In this document: positions 44,391 through 55,132 of the stretch, one piece after another | Numbering within the stretch: the first letter of the stretch is position 1 | Layout of the letters: each line of letters begins with the position of its first letter | Assembly: GCF_001540865.1 (NCBI RefSeq) | Contig: NC_033623.1 | Coordinates: 6,506,975-6,570,974 of the forward strand | Direction of reading: 5' to 3' | Origin: Ananas comosus | Lineage: Eukaryota > Streptophyta > Magnoliopsida > Poales > Bromeliaceae | DNA: 64,000 nt | Notes under the pieces: model-generated | Databases searched by the model: none | The model's input: only the letters and a program-made list of their open reading frames with translations | What the model was told of the DNA's origin: nothing | Translations under genes and position numbers: made by a program

Positions 44391-44410
44391 TCCTCCCCTC
44401 CTTAAAAGGA
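44391..44410 (-). promoter_or_regulatory. Gypsy polypurine tract
   Basis: TCCTCCCCTCCTTAAAAGG abuts the LTR; read on the coding strand it is a purine run that primes plus-strand DNA synthesis. Confidence 0.8.
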
Positions 44411-44460
44411 GTTTCGTCCTCGAAACTGATTCAACTTAATTTAAACTCAGTTTCTATACC

Positions 44461-45129
44461 TTATTCCTCAAACAAGTGAGGATGATGCTTCCTCATTAGA
44501 TACTCGAGTTCCCAGGTGCCTTCACGATCGTTGTGATTGCTCCACCGGATCTTCACGTAGGGAATCTCGCGATTTCTCAGCTTCCGCACTTCTCGGGCGA
44601 TAACCATCACCGGAAACTCCTCGTAGCTCAAGTCTTCTTGAAGTTCTGGCTGTTCATATAGCATCGCATGCTCGGGGTCATGAATGTACTTGTGAAGGTT
44701 GGAGACATGGAACACATTGTGTACATCCGCGAGCTTCGGCGGCAAGGCGAGTCGATAAGCCACCGTGCCAACTTGCTCCAATATTTCATAGGGTCCAATG
44801 TACCGGGGACTCAACTTTCCCCGTACTCCAAACCGCTTAACACCTCGCATTGGCGAAACCTTTAAGAATACGCGGTCGCCCACCGCGAACTCTATATCTC
44901 GACGGCGTCTATCCGCATAGCTTTTCTGTCCCGACTGCGCCGTGAGCAATCGCTTGCGAGCAAGACAGACTTTCTCCTCCGCTTCTCGCAGAACATCAGG
45001 GCCGAATTTTGCACGCTCACCCACATCGCTCCAGTATATAGGAGACCGACATTTCCGCCCATAGAGAGCCTCGAATGGAGCCATCTCCACACTAGCGTGG
45101 TTACTATTGTTGTAGGTGAACTCGGCCAT
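44461..45129 (-). pseudogene. Gypsy integrase C-terminus with GPY/F module and chromodomain
   Basis: The frame starts MAEFTYNNSNHASVEMAPFE and passes LYGRKCRSPIYW, then KLSPRYIGPYEILEQVG (GPY/F-type module), VFHVSNLHKYI, and ends in a chromodomain (VREV..IPYVKIRWSNHNDREGTWELE, written here in parts, finishing at LMRKHHPHLFEE). Chromodomains of this group lack canonical methyl-lysine cage residues. It continues from the upstream frame after a single stop near 45170. Confidence 0.9.
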
Positions 45130-45174
45130 CGGCAGATGTTTACACCAACTCTCTTTATAGTCGATGACACACGC

Positions 45175-45504
45175 TCACAATATATCCTCCAGAGTTTGAA
45201 TGGTCCTCTCAGTTTGCCCATCTGTCTGAGGATGAAATACTGTATTGAAGTCGAGCCGTGTGCCAAGCGCTTCTCGCAGGCTCTTCCAGAAGTGTGAAGT
45301 AAACCGGGGGTCACGATCCGATACGATCGACTTCGGCACCCCATGCAACCTCACTATCTCGTCAAGGTATACCTGCGCCAACTTGTCACCTGCCCACGTG
45401 GTGTGGATTGGCAAAAAGTGAGCCGATTTCGTCAATCGGTCCACAATTACCCATATCGCATCGTGGCCGCCCGTTGAGCGAGGCAAGCCGACCACGAAGT
45501 CCAT
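45175..45504 (-). pseudogene. Gypsy integrase core
   Basis: [20 protein letters not shown] has the first Asp, [13 protein letters not shown] the second and [16 protein letters not shown] the Glu, so the D,D,E triad is complete. The frame is closed by TGA after LEDIL where Arg is usual (CGA to TGA). A TAG stands shortly before the M, at the Trp of the usual WKWED motif (TGG to TAG). Confidence 0.9.
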
Positions 45505-45599
45505 TGATACGTCTTCCTATTTCCAAACGTGGATTGGTAGGCTTTGAAGCTTTCCCGCTGGAAATCGACGCTCGGCCTTCACTTGTTGGCATGCTAAGC

Positions 45600-45900
45600 A
45601 CTTCGCCACGAAGCGTCCAATGTCACTTTTCATTCCCGGCCACCAATAGTGCATTTTTATCCCTGATACATCTTGGTGCCGCCCGAGTGATCAGCATACG
45701 GAGACCGGTGTGCTTCTTGCAAGATTAGCCTTCGGATATCCTCGTTGTTCGGCACACACCATTGGTTTCGAAACCGAAGTGCACCATCGGCGTCTACCAT
45801 GAAATCGCCGCCACGACCATTCTCGATGTCGCGGGGGTTGCAGATCTTTGATCCTCTCCAACAAGGTCGGTTGGACAACGAGTGCCGTTAATTGAGCCGA
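45600..45900 (-). pseudogene. Gypsy integrase zinc-binding (H2C2) region
   Basis: FRNQWCVPNNEDIRRLILQE and AHRSPYADHSGGTKMYQG precede the core, and CLACQQVKAERRFPAG closes the H2C2 module. A stop after KMYQG and altered residues around it break the frame. Confidence 0.8.
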
Positions 45901-45919
45901 AATCTCGGGAGTAACCACC

Positions 45920-47776
45920 TCAAGGTTCATTCGCTCCATGTCCAGCCACGGGTGTTTGATTTGTAACCCACGTAGCGAGGTTATCCGCCGACTTCCTGCT
46001 CAGTGCATCCGCGACCACATTCGCCTTCCCCGGGTGGTAAAGGATATCCACGTCGTAATCCTTTAACAATTCTAACCACCGTCGTTGACGCATGTTGAGC
46101 TCTTTCTGTATGAACAGATACTTCAGGCTTTTGTGATCGGTATAGATCTCACAATGGGTACCGTACAGGTAGTGCCTCCACAGCTTCAAGGCGAAGATTA
46201 CCGCCGCTAGCTCCAAGTCGTGAATGAGGTAGTTCTTTTCATAGCTTTTCAGCTGACGGGATGCATAAGCAATTACTTTCCCGCCTTGCATCAAAACACA
46301 CCCCAATTCTAGATAGGAAGCATCACTGTAGACCACGAAGTCTTCGCCCTGCACCGGTAGAGCGAGCACCGGAGTCGAAATCAATCGTTCCTTCAATGCT
46401 TTGAAACTCCGGTCGCATTCCTCGCTCCACATAAACTTGGTGCCTTTCTGAGTCAGATGGGTAAGTGGAATTACTATCTTCGAGAAGCCCTCCATGAACC
46501 GTCTATAGTAGCCCGCCAAGCCCACGAAGCTTCGAACCTTCGTGACATTCGTCGGGCGCTGCCAATCCTTGATTGCCTCAACTTTCCTTGGGTCTACCGA
46601 AACTCCACCCGCAGAAATCACATACCCTAGAAATGCGACCTCTCGGAGCCAGAAGTCACACTTCTTTAACTTAGCATATAGCTTCTCCTTCCGAAGGACT
46701 TGAAGCACAATCCTCAAATGCTCGGCACGTTCCTCGTCACTACGAGAATAGACCAATATGTTGTCTATGAAGACTACGACAAATCGGTCCAAATACTTTC
46801 TGAAGACACGGTTCATCAAGTCCATGAACGCCGCTGGAGTATTCGTGAGTCCAAATGGCATGACCGTGAATTCATAGTGCCCGTATCGCGTACGGAACGC
46901 AGTTTTCTGCACATCCTCCGGCTTGATCTTCAACTGGTGATAGCCGGACTGTAAATCTATCTTTGAGTACACACACGACCCTTGCAACTGATCGAACAGG
47001 TCATCAATTCGGGGTAGTGGGTACTTGTTTTTGATCGTGACTCTGTTCAACTCGAGATAATCTACGCAGAGTCGAAACGATCCGTTCTTCTTCCGCACAA
47101 ATAACACCGGGGCTCCCCACGGTGATACACTTGGCCGGATAAATTGCTTGTCGAGGAGGTCCTGTAACTGACTCCTCAATTCTTTCAGTTCCGCCGGCGC
47201 CATTCGGTACGGAGCCTTCGAAATCGGTGCGGTACCGGGAATCAAGTCTATGACGAACTCGATCTCCCGATCCGGCGGTATCCCCGATAACTCCGTGGGA
47301 AACGCATCCGGGAACTCCCGTACCACTGATAACTCCTCCAATGTTGGAGCTACTCGATCCACTTCTACAACAGTTGCCAAGAACGTTGCGCAACCACTGT
47401 TGACCGACTTCCTTGCTCTCGTTGCTGACACTGTCGCGACGAAGCACGAGCTCTGACAAGCCCGATAAGTGAACTCCTTCTGTCCTGGCTCATGAAACGT
47501 AATCACTCTGCTCTTGCAGTCGATCGATGCGTGATACTTTGAGAGCCAGTCTATGCCCAATATGACATCGAACTCTTTAAGATTCTTGAGCTCTAACATC
47601 ATAATGGGCATTATCCAGTCGCCTACTTGTACTGGACACGATGAGCATTCCGTGTAGGTATTAAATGTCGTCCCAGGGCCCTTAACTCGCCACTTGTCAC
47701 TCGCCTCTTTGAGTATGTCATGCATGCGTGCGTGCGAATGATCTACTGATAAATAAATGCGTGGCTCCTGTATCAA
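45920..47776 (-). pseudogene. Gypsy reverse transcriptase and RNase H (618-codon frame)
   Basis: The frame covers the protease C-terminal part ([19 protein letters not shown]), the RT fingers ([59 protein letters not shown]), palm ([20 protein letters not shown]) and RNase H ([55 protein letters not shown]). The catalytic pair, normally FIDDIL, reads FIDNILVYS, so one Asp is lost by a G-to-A change even though this is the longest open frame in the window. Confidence 0.93.
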
Positions 47777-47945
47777 ACATAGCCCTGGAGCGAACTCCGT
47801 TAATTAAAACCATACCTGCCACTAGGCGATGCTCCTCCGCCTCCGCAGGCTCCTCGGCTTGGACCTGAGCGGCAAATACACGTTCGCTCGGGGCCGATTG
47901 CGCCATCTCGGGCTGGCGCGGCATCATCGCACGTCCCGCCGACAC
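47718..47945 (-). pseudogene. Gypsy aspartic protease N-terminal part
   Basis: [20 protein letters not shown] has the DTGA active site. It overlaps the RT-containing frame in a different register at about 47720-47776, showing a frameshift inside protease. Confidence 0.88.
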
Positions 47946-48029
47946 GGCCGTCGGTGGAACTCCTCCATAGTAAGCTGGAACTATCGGTGCTGATGCAACA
48001 GATGGAGCAGGCGAAGCTCCTCCTCCCGG

Positions 48030-48127
48030 GCAATCACGTATGAAGTCCCCCGGCTGCCTGCACTTGTAGCACTTGCCTTGGCGCTACTCACAACGTGACA
48101 CTAGGTGGTCTCCACCACATATGACGC
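48030..48127 (-). pseudogene. Gypsy gag, two zinc knuckles
   Basis: The first knuckle CVICGGDHLVSRC (48090-48127) is a complete CX2CX4HX4C; the second CYKCRQPGDFIRDC (48030-48071) has Asp in place of His. Tekay-type Gag proteins often have such a pair. Gag upstream of about 48245 is missing. Confidence 0.75.
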
Positions 48128-48249
48128 ACCGTCGCGCTCCTTACAGGAAGTGTAAGAGCTAAGTGCTATGCGGGGCAAAGTGCTGCACCAACGGGTTTGG
48201 TGGGAGCCACCGCTTGAACTCGCAGGAGCTGCCACATCGCTTGGTAATT

Positions 48250-48367
48250 CTGAACTATAAATCTGTGGTTTGGGTTTGAACAATCTATATAGTAATTGGG
48301 CTTAAGAATTTTGGGCCAGTGGTTTGGGCCCAATGAGTTATTATTACTAGCGGGTTGGGTTGTTACA
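48250..48367 (+). mobile_element. Diverged short LTR fragment related to 41689-41843
   Basis: TTTTGGGCCAGTGGTTTGGG, GAGTTATTATTAC and GGGTTGTTACA align with the second half of the LTR at 41689-41843 in the same orientation. The first half is missing or too diverged. It abuts the truncated gypsy gag. Confidence 0.65.
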
Positions 48368-48754
48368 CGTGCGATTGCCACGGTCGCCGCATAACGACTG
48401 CTCACTTTGGAGGGGACTTTGGGGCGGGACTACCCAAAGTGTCTTTCTCAGTATCACGGTGCTGCAAGCCATAGTCATATACATATGTTCAAGAGTCAGT
48501 AGCAGATTTAACAAGTATACCCAATCTCGATGACGCCTACAAGGCGAATATGACGTCTCGATGCCCTACAAGGCGAAGTTTGCTAGTACCTATACATATT
48601 TATATAAAAAGATCCCAACTAGCATGACTCTAATGTCAATCATATGTACCTTATAAAGGTGAGTTTAAATCTTTGAGTTCTCAATAATGGTTGCCACTAC
48701 AAGGCTAAATTTAAATCTTGCACCACGTGCCCTTACAAGACGATCAAGTATAAC
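48368..48754. other. Unassigned sequence between elements
   Basis: No gene is recognised. CCTACAAGGCGAA recurs at about 48537 and 48573 in a short repeat-like text (ATGACG..CTCGATG). It could belong to the LTR element that follows. Confidence 0.4.
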
Positions 48755-50300
48755 TGTCATGCCCCGGGCCTTTTTTGGAAAGCTAATTATGAAAACCCTT
48801 CCATTTATCAGAGCAGAGTTGTGGGAGAAGCGTATAATTTTTTTTTTTTTTTTGAAACCTTGCTCGAGACATGCACAGATCCGCCACACGCACTGGGTAT
48901 CCTCTATCCATGTGGACAAAGTCTTCCCTGTACATGTACGGCATAGGAGCATTGATACGTAACCACAAGCAATCAGAACAAGGTAGAATCATCGTATAGC
49001 CACTAATAATCCAAAGCCATAATCTAGAATCACTAAATCACTACATTAGGGAAACCCAGAATCTCAACTAAATTTCAAATCATAATATTGAAATACGAAA
49101 ATATCCACAATATCAAATGATAAAGAAGAGTAAATCCAAGACTACAACAAGGTCCAAAGCACGAACTATCTAGGCTGTCCTCACATCGCGCCCCGACCTG
49201 CACTGTCAGTAACACTTGTAAAAACAGTGGGTTGAGAAACATATAAATATGTTTTCCGGTAGGGGCAACCAGTCGACGAGGGCAAGCCGCACTAACTGGC
49301 AAACGAAGGGGTACGATAAGGTAACTGCAAATAAGGAGTAATCAACTACAGTAGCAAAATAAATAGATAAATATCACGAAGTGGAAAACAAGGTAATGCT
49401 GCTGCTGTAAACACGAGTCAAGATACTAAACATGAAGAATACAACCAACCACAGTAGCAAGGAAATCGGCGAATAACTGTGATGAACAACTATACTAAGG
49501 GGTACTGCTACTGCAAACAAAGTCATATGCCAATACAATAGGAACACCAACTATAGTAGCAAGATGATGAATAACAAAATATCATAATCCACTAAACGAG
49601 GGATGCCGCTACTATAAGCTAGACAGCTACCAGATACCATGCACTACTCAAATAGAGATACTATGTATAAACTGAACGTGTAGTAGTCCAAAGTATACCT
49701 AATCACTATGGCTGGTCATAAAGATCCGGCCTAAGCTCGCCCACTAGGTCGCGAAGACTAACAATCAAGTACCACTCCGGAGGGACAATCACCTGCACCT
49801 AGAGTCGCTAACTCTGTCTAAGCACGGTGTGTATCAAGTCTAGGGTGGAAAAACTCAGGATGGCGAACCCTGTATATGAAACAACACCTTCGGAACCTGC
49901 TGGTTAGGACAGGAGGGTAGGGGGAGGTTGGCTTGGTGGAGGGCAGGTCGGGGTTCACCCTTGCCAGCGGTGGCGACGACAGCGGCAGCTGGAGATGCAA
50001 GCTTGGCCACCACCAATCCTTACGACTAGCAGCACCAATACAATAACCCCAGCTCTAAGACGGAGAGGTCGCAGCTAGGTCTAGGGAGGATCAAAGGGGG
50101 AGGAGATGTTGGCTGACCATAAGGGAGCTCTAGTCGACGGGGACGACGGCGACAAAAAGAGCAGTGGCCCGGTTCAGGCCGCACATTGCCGTGCGGGGGA
50201 AGAGCGGCGTGGCTGGGAAGGTGGTCGCAGGGATCTCCAGCCCAGACGTGGCGACGATGATGGCACAGGCGGTGGAGCCGGTTTCAACCTGAGAGAAGGT
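48755..50300 (-). mobile_element. Diverged TGTCATGCC-type LTR
   Basis: It begins TGTCATGCCCCGGGCC and matches the layout of 9294-10539 (long T run, then GCACAGATCCGCCACACGCA and CATGTACGGCATAGG). A stem-loop core lies at 49233-49256 (AAACATAT..ATATGTTT). It turns GC-rich from about 49880 and ends near ACCTGAGAGAAGG at about 50300. The minus- and plus-strand open frames inside are not recognisable genes. No TSD was found. Confidence 0.6.
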
Positions 50301-50324
50301 CTACCTTATATATATATATATATA

Positions 50325-50632
50325 CACTTTGATCAATTTCATCCTTTAGATCATACTATTCAACTAACTGCCCACTCAACCTAAGGGAACCACTACTAAA
50401 CCATAGGGAACCACTTTTATCCTAACCATACAGTTTTTCATCCAATGGCAAAAACTCGATAACAAAAAAAGGCCAAATACTATTAATAGTATTCTAGCCC
50501 AATTCTACTTAATAGTAATATATATTATATTTTATAAATAAAATTAAGAACATACCCATGCATCCGCAGCAAAGTGCGAGTACATCGCTAGTATATATAT
50601 AATATACATTAAATATACATGTATTGTATATG
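50325..50632 (+). mobile_element. Left arm of a large inverted repeat with a Helitron-like end
   Basis: The arm holds CACTTTGATCAATTTCATCC, ACTATTAATAGTATT and CCGCAGCAAAGTGCGAG followed 9 bp later by CTAG|T at 50588-50591. A small hairpin then CTAG before T is the form of a Helitron 3' end. The right arm (58345-58690) repeats all of this on the other strand. Confidence 0.65.
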
Positions 50633-50739
50633 TAGGGAGGGAGAGAGATGGCCTGAGGAGGGAGGTCGCTGGGGTGGCACTCCGGCCGACAACGCAATAC
50701 AGGGAGAGAGATGGTGGCTACTGTGGAGGGGATGGTATG
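50633..50739. repeat. Direct repeat copy a (about 107 bp)
   Basis: GGGAGGGAGAGAGATGGCCT and TGGTGGCTACTGTGGAGGG are repeated in direct orientation at 58232-58345, on the far side of copia element 3. Confidence 0.8.
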
Positions 50740-50914
50740 TGAAGAAGAGAATTCAAATTCTTCTTATTCTTTCAATAATGAATTACAAAGATATATATAC
50801 ATAAATGTTTCTATAATAAGATATTTAATAAGGAAAGATCTCTTAAGGAAAGATGCCTAAAACTATGCTAGCTAAATAGGAACATAATATATACAATTTT
50901 GACTTTCCATAACA
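50740..50914 (-). repeat. Copia 3 3' LTR
   Basis: 175 bp, displayed TGAAGAAGAGAATTC to CCATAACA, nearly identical to 57969-58143 (only about two differences seen: CTTTC/CATTC and TTTCC/TTACC). Confidence 0.93.
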
Positions 50915-50921
50915 CTCCCCC

Positions 50922-51434
50922 TCAAGTTGGAGCAGAGATATTAATCATGCCCAACTTGTTACAAATGTAGTCAACCCGAGCTCCATTCAAAGCTTTTGTG
51001 AAGATATCCCCCAACTGGTCTCCAGTCTTGATATACCCTGTTGAAATGATCTTCTGTTGTATCTTTTCACGAATAAAATGACAATCAATCTCAATATGTT
51101 TAGTTCGCTCATGAAATACAGGATTAGAGGCAATATGGAGAGCAGCTTGATTATCACACCATAATTTAATGGGTTGTGGATTTTTAAGCCCAACCTCATC
51201 CAATAATTGTTGTATCCACATTACTTCACACAGATTGTGCCATAGCCCTGTATTCCGATTCAGCACTAGAACGGGAAACAACACTCTGCTTCTTACTTCT
51301 CCACGACACCAAGTTACCTCCAACAAAAACATAATATCCTGTAGGCGATCTCCTATCAACCTTTGAACCCGCCCAATCTGCATCTGAAAAGCGTTCAATA
51401 TTTGAATGTCCATGGTTCTTGTACAAGATACCAC
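50922..51434 (-). pseudogene. Copia 3 RNase H C-terminal half
   Basis: LCEVMWIQQLLDEVGLKNPQ, IKLWCDNQAALHIASNPVFH, ERTKHIEIDCHFIREKI and GDIFTKALNGARVDYIC form the end of the polyprotein. It is joined to the preceding frame by a frameshift near 51230. Confidence 0.9.
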
Positions 51435-52313
51435 GCCCTGGAGCTCCCTTTAGATAACACAAAATTTGTCCCAAAGCTTCCCAATGAGTAACAGTCGGAG
51501 AAGACATAAACTGACTTAACACACTGACGGAATATGCAATATCTGGCCGAGTCACTGTAAGATAGTTAAATTTGCCAACAAATCTCCTATACCTCTTTGG
51601 ATCTTCAAACAATTCATCATCATTAGTTGTAAGTTGGAGATTATGAGCCATTGGTGCACTGCAAGGTTTAGCTCCTAATTTTTCTGTTTCTACTAGTAAG
51701 TCAAGCACATATTTTCTTTGAGATAAGAAGATGCCTCTTTTGCATCTTGTAACTTCAATACCCAAAAAATACTTCAACATCCCCAAGTCTTTTGTTTGAA
51801 ACTGGGTTTGAAGAAAAAGTTTGAGAGGTGAGATTCCTGCAGTATCATTTCCAGTGATGACAATATCATCCACATACACTACTAATAGAATTATACCAGT
51901 CTCAGAATGTCTATAAAACATAGAATGATCACACTTGCTTTTCTTCATGCCGAACTCTTGAACTACTTCACTGAATCTGCCAAACCAAGCTCGAGGACTT
52001 TGCTTCAGGCCATATAAAGATTTCCAAAGTCTACAAACTCGACCTAACTCCCCCTGAGTAACAAAACCAGGTGGTTGCTCCATATATACCTCTTCTTGAA
52101 GATCACCATAGAGAAAAGCATTTTTAATGTCCAGCTGGTGTAAAACCCAATGAGAGGTGGCCGCCAACGAAATAAAAAAGCGAATAGAAGCAAGTTTAGC
52201 CACGGGAGAAAAATGTCGGAATAATTTTGGCAACAAGGAGGGCTTTTAGGCGAGCTACAGAACCATCTGGATTCATTTTCACAGTAAATACCCATTTGCA
52301 ACCAATAGCTCAC
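51226..52313 (-). pseudogene. Copia 3 reverse transcriptase and RNase H N-terminal half
   Basis: The RT frame has LDIKNAFLYGDLQEEVYMEQ, SLYGLKQSPRAWFGRF, the catalytic [27 protein letters not shown] and RPDIAYSVSVLSQFMSS. RNase H follows with SDADWAGSKVDRRSPTGYY and SRSSAESEYRAMA, both motifs intact. The RT N-terminus (near 52240-52330) is frameshifted. Confidence 0.9.
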
Positions 52314-52365
52314 TTATCGGTAGGTAAGGGTACCAGTTCCCAAGTACCATTAGCGCCTAAAGCCA

Positions 52366-53280
52366 TCATTTCCTCTTCCATTGCAGCACGCTAGCTAGGA
52401 TGAGACAAACCTTCCACAACAGATTTAGGAACAGAAACTGACTCCAGAGAGGTAATGAAGCAACATGAAGAGGATGACAAACAGTCATAAGAAACAAACG
52501 ATGAAATAGGGTAAGTACACGTACGTTTGCCTTTGCGAAGAGCAATGGGAAGATCAGAGTTAGAAGCAAGGTCGGTGATAGTAGTGACTGGATCTTTCGA
52601 CGAAGAAGTTGGTAGAGGATCTGAATCAGGAGTCGCCAATCTCTGAGAATAGACATGAACAATAGTGGGTCGAACAGTTGCCGATGGAGCAGGAATAGGT
52701 GTTGCAGGACTGGACACTTGTCTGATAGTGTAAACAAGGAGATCATCTTCCTCCCCGACTTTCATAAATAGATGAAAGAGGAAAGAATGGAGTAGATTAA
52801 AAAAATGTAACATCTGCAGACACAATATATTGATCAAGAGTAGGAGAGAAGCACCGATACCCCTTTTGCATACCGAAGGAAGACGCACTTAAGGGACTTT
52901 GGATCCAATTTAGTTACCTGTGGACGAACATCTCGTACAAAACACGTACTACCAAAAAGACGAGGTTCAATAGGAAATAAAGATTTAGATGGAAACAAAA
53001 CAGTATGAGGAATGGCACCATCCAAGACAGACGAAGGCATGCGATTAATCAGAAAACAAGCTGTGGAAACTGCATCAGCCTAAAAATGTTTAGGAACTTT
53101 CATTTGAAAAAGAAGGGCACGAGCTACCTCAAGGAGATGTAGGTTTTTTCTTTCAGCAACTCCATTTTGGGATGGAGTGTCAACACATGAGGATTGATGA
53201 AGGATGCCATTCTGTGTCATACAACGGTGAAAATTTTCTGAAAAATATTCTTTCGCATTGTCACTTCGCAATATACGCAC
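52366..53280 (-). pseudogene. Copia 3 integrase core and tail (broken)
   Basis: SDNAKEYFSENFH holds the second Asp and SQNGVAERKNLHLLEVARAL the Glu. A TAG after KVPKHF stands at a position that is normally Trp (TGG to TAG). The tail follows with PIEPRLFGSTCFVRD and LDPKSLKCVFL. A frameshift near 52880 then separates the Ser/Pro-rich linker (about 52391-52888). Confidence 0.85.
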
Positions 53281-53361
53281 AGAAACATTAAATTGTGTTT
53301 TGATTTCAGTACAAAAGGCACAAAAAATTGAGAATAGTTCTGAACGATTTTTTATTAAATA

Positions 53362-53748
53362 TTACCAAGTAACACGAGAATAATCATACACAAAGGTAAC
53401 GAAATACTTAAATCCTGATTTGGAAACAATAGGACACATACCCCAAATATCAGAATGAACTAACTCAAAAGGAGACGATGCTCGTTTATTGACTCTAGAC
53501 ACAGTAGGGAAACGATGATGCTTAGCAAACTGGCATGACTTACACTCTAGACTGGACAAAGATTGAAACTGTGGAAACAATTTCTTCAAGGTGGATAACG
53601 AAGGATGTCCCAACCGACAATGGACCTCAAAAGGAGTTAAATTACTGGAGCAAGCAAGAGACCTCGGCACCTGGTTGTCAAGGATATAGAGACCTCCAGA
53701 CTTTTGTCCTCTACCAATAATCTGCTTTGTCGTAAGATCCTGAAACAA
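53362..53748 (-). pseudogene. Copia 3 gag-pre-integrase and integrase start
   Basis: HCRLGHPSLSTLKKLFPQF followed by LECKSCQFAKHHR is the HHCC zinc module; FELVHSDIWGMCP has the first catalytic Asp; YFVTFVYDYSRVTW follows and then a TAA in frame. Beyond that stop the same frame goes on into the core. Confidence 0.88.
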
Positions 53749-55127
53749 ACAATGATCGGGAAAAAATGAGACAACAATTTAAAGCTCGGGTGAGTTTACT
53801 AACAGATAGTAAATTGAAAGAAAATTGAGGCAAACATAAAATAGATGACAAAGAAATTGATGACGTTGGGTTTGCAATGCCAGAACCCATGACACAAGAG
53901 TTAGATCCATCAGCTAAAGTAACAGAAGAAGATGTTATATGAGACTGAAAGGCAGATAAAAGATTGGAGTTACCTGTCATATGGTCTGTAGCACCCGAAT
54001 CAATGACCCATTTGGAATAGGAAGACACAAGGCATGATGTGGATTTACCTGACTTGGCGAGTGCAGTGACAGGGGAACCGGTGGACTTTAAGGATGCCTG
54101 ATATTGGGAGAACTGTGCAAATTCTTTAGCAGACACCAAAACAGTTCTCTCTGAGGATGGGGTTTTCTCCGAGGATGGGGTTGTATACTCCCCGGCTGCC
54201 ATGTTGGCCATCTGAGATCGTTGGTTCTTATTTTGAAGTTTCAAACATGTGCGCTTTGTATGACCAGGTTCATGAAGGTTATAGCAAACAACTCCAAAAT
54301 CTCGATTAGAGGTAGTCTCTCCATGACGGTGATTACCTCTATTGGTAGTAATCCCTCTATTGCCCCCTCTACTATTATGCCGTCCATTATCATTGCGACT
54401 CACAAGCGCGCTATTAGTAGATTGAGAAAATTGAGGGGTCTCCGTACGAAGTACTCGGGTGAAAGTATCATGCAAAGAGGAAATCTCAGAGCTAGAAAGA
54501 ATCTGAGATTTAGCTGTCTCAAATTCTGGGGGTAAACCGGCAAGAAAACTCATAACCGCCATTTGCTCGCGTTGAACCTGCTGCACTTTTACATCAGGAC
54601 TAAAGGGTAACAAAACATTAAGCTCTTCATAAACACGTTTAAAGTCCATAAAATAAGCTGTGAGAGACCTATCTTGCTTCTTAGATCGGTAAAATGCCTT
54701 ACGAACATCATATATGCGGGAGAGGTTCCCTTTGCCAAAGTATAAAAAATCTAAATAATCCATCAATTCTTTCACAAACTCACAATGATTAATTAGACTA
54801 ATTCCCTCACTTTGAATGGAGTTCCTGAGTTGTAAGAACAACCGAACATCTTCTCTCAACCAAGTTTGCTTTGTATTATCGTTCGGTGGATCGCTAGTTA
54901 GGTGATCATCCTTATCAATGCTTCGTAGATAAACAAGAACCGTCTTGGCCCATTCCAGATAGTTGGAGCCATTGAGTTTGTGTTCTGTGACTTTGGTCAT
55001 TACCGGGATCACATCGGCAATCACAGATTTTGGCTCACTCTTAGCAAACAGTTTCAGACATGGCGTCTTGGACAATGAGACCAAGTCACAAAGCAGCTCG
55101 TAGGGCTGCACTTTACACCTCGCTGCC
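53711..55127 (-). pseudogene. Copia 3 gag and protease
   Basis: The recognisable Gag begins MTKVTEHKLNGSNYLEWAKT (Met codon at 54998-55000). It includes SLTAYFMDFKRVYEELNVLL and AVMSFLAGLPPEFETAKSQI, and a zinc knuckle CYNLHEPGHTKRTC where the second Cys is Leu. Protease follows with WVIDSGATDHMTGNSNLLSA. The frame runs upstream to the solo LTR junction at 55133; the true start may be the Met at 55000 or lie in the disrupted leader. Confidence 0.9.
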
Positions 55128-55132
55128 AGGCA

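Larger units (their letters stand above)
41875..48245 (-). mobile_element. 5'-truncated Ty3-gypsy chromovirus (Tekay/Del-like)
   Basis: Minus-strand element with a 2516 bp 3' LTR (41875-44390), a polypurine tract (AAGGAGGGGAGGA on the coding strand), then chromodomain integrase, RNase H, RT, protease and the zinc knuckles of gag. The gag N-terminus and 5' LTR are missing; sequence changes near 48245 to a short LTR fragment. The C-terminal chromodomain without the usual aromatic cage and the long LTR fit the Tekay/Del lineage. Stops at TGG-to-TAG and CGA-to-TGA sites show it is dead. Confidence 0.9.

Noticed and set aside
43874..44405. Arg/Asp/Ser-rich open frames through the palindrome clusters (also at 12881, 57172, 57393 and 61541)
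   Set aside because: They are translations of GGACCGGTCC-type repeats in non-coding LTR DNA and run on the strand opposite to the element genes.
49818..50384. Host gene in the GC-rich block at 49.8-50.4 kb
   Set aside because: Frames on both strands are short, low-complexity and lack start context or domain similarity; the stretch is the end of an LTR-like repeat.
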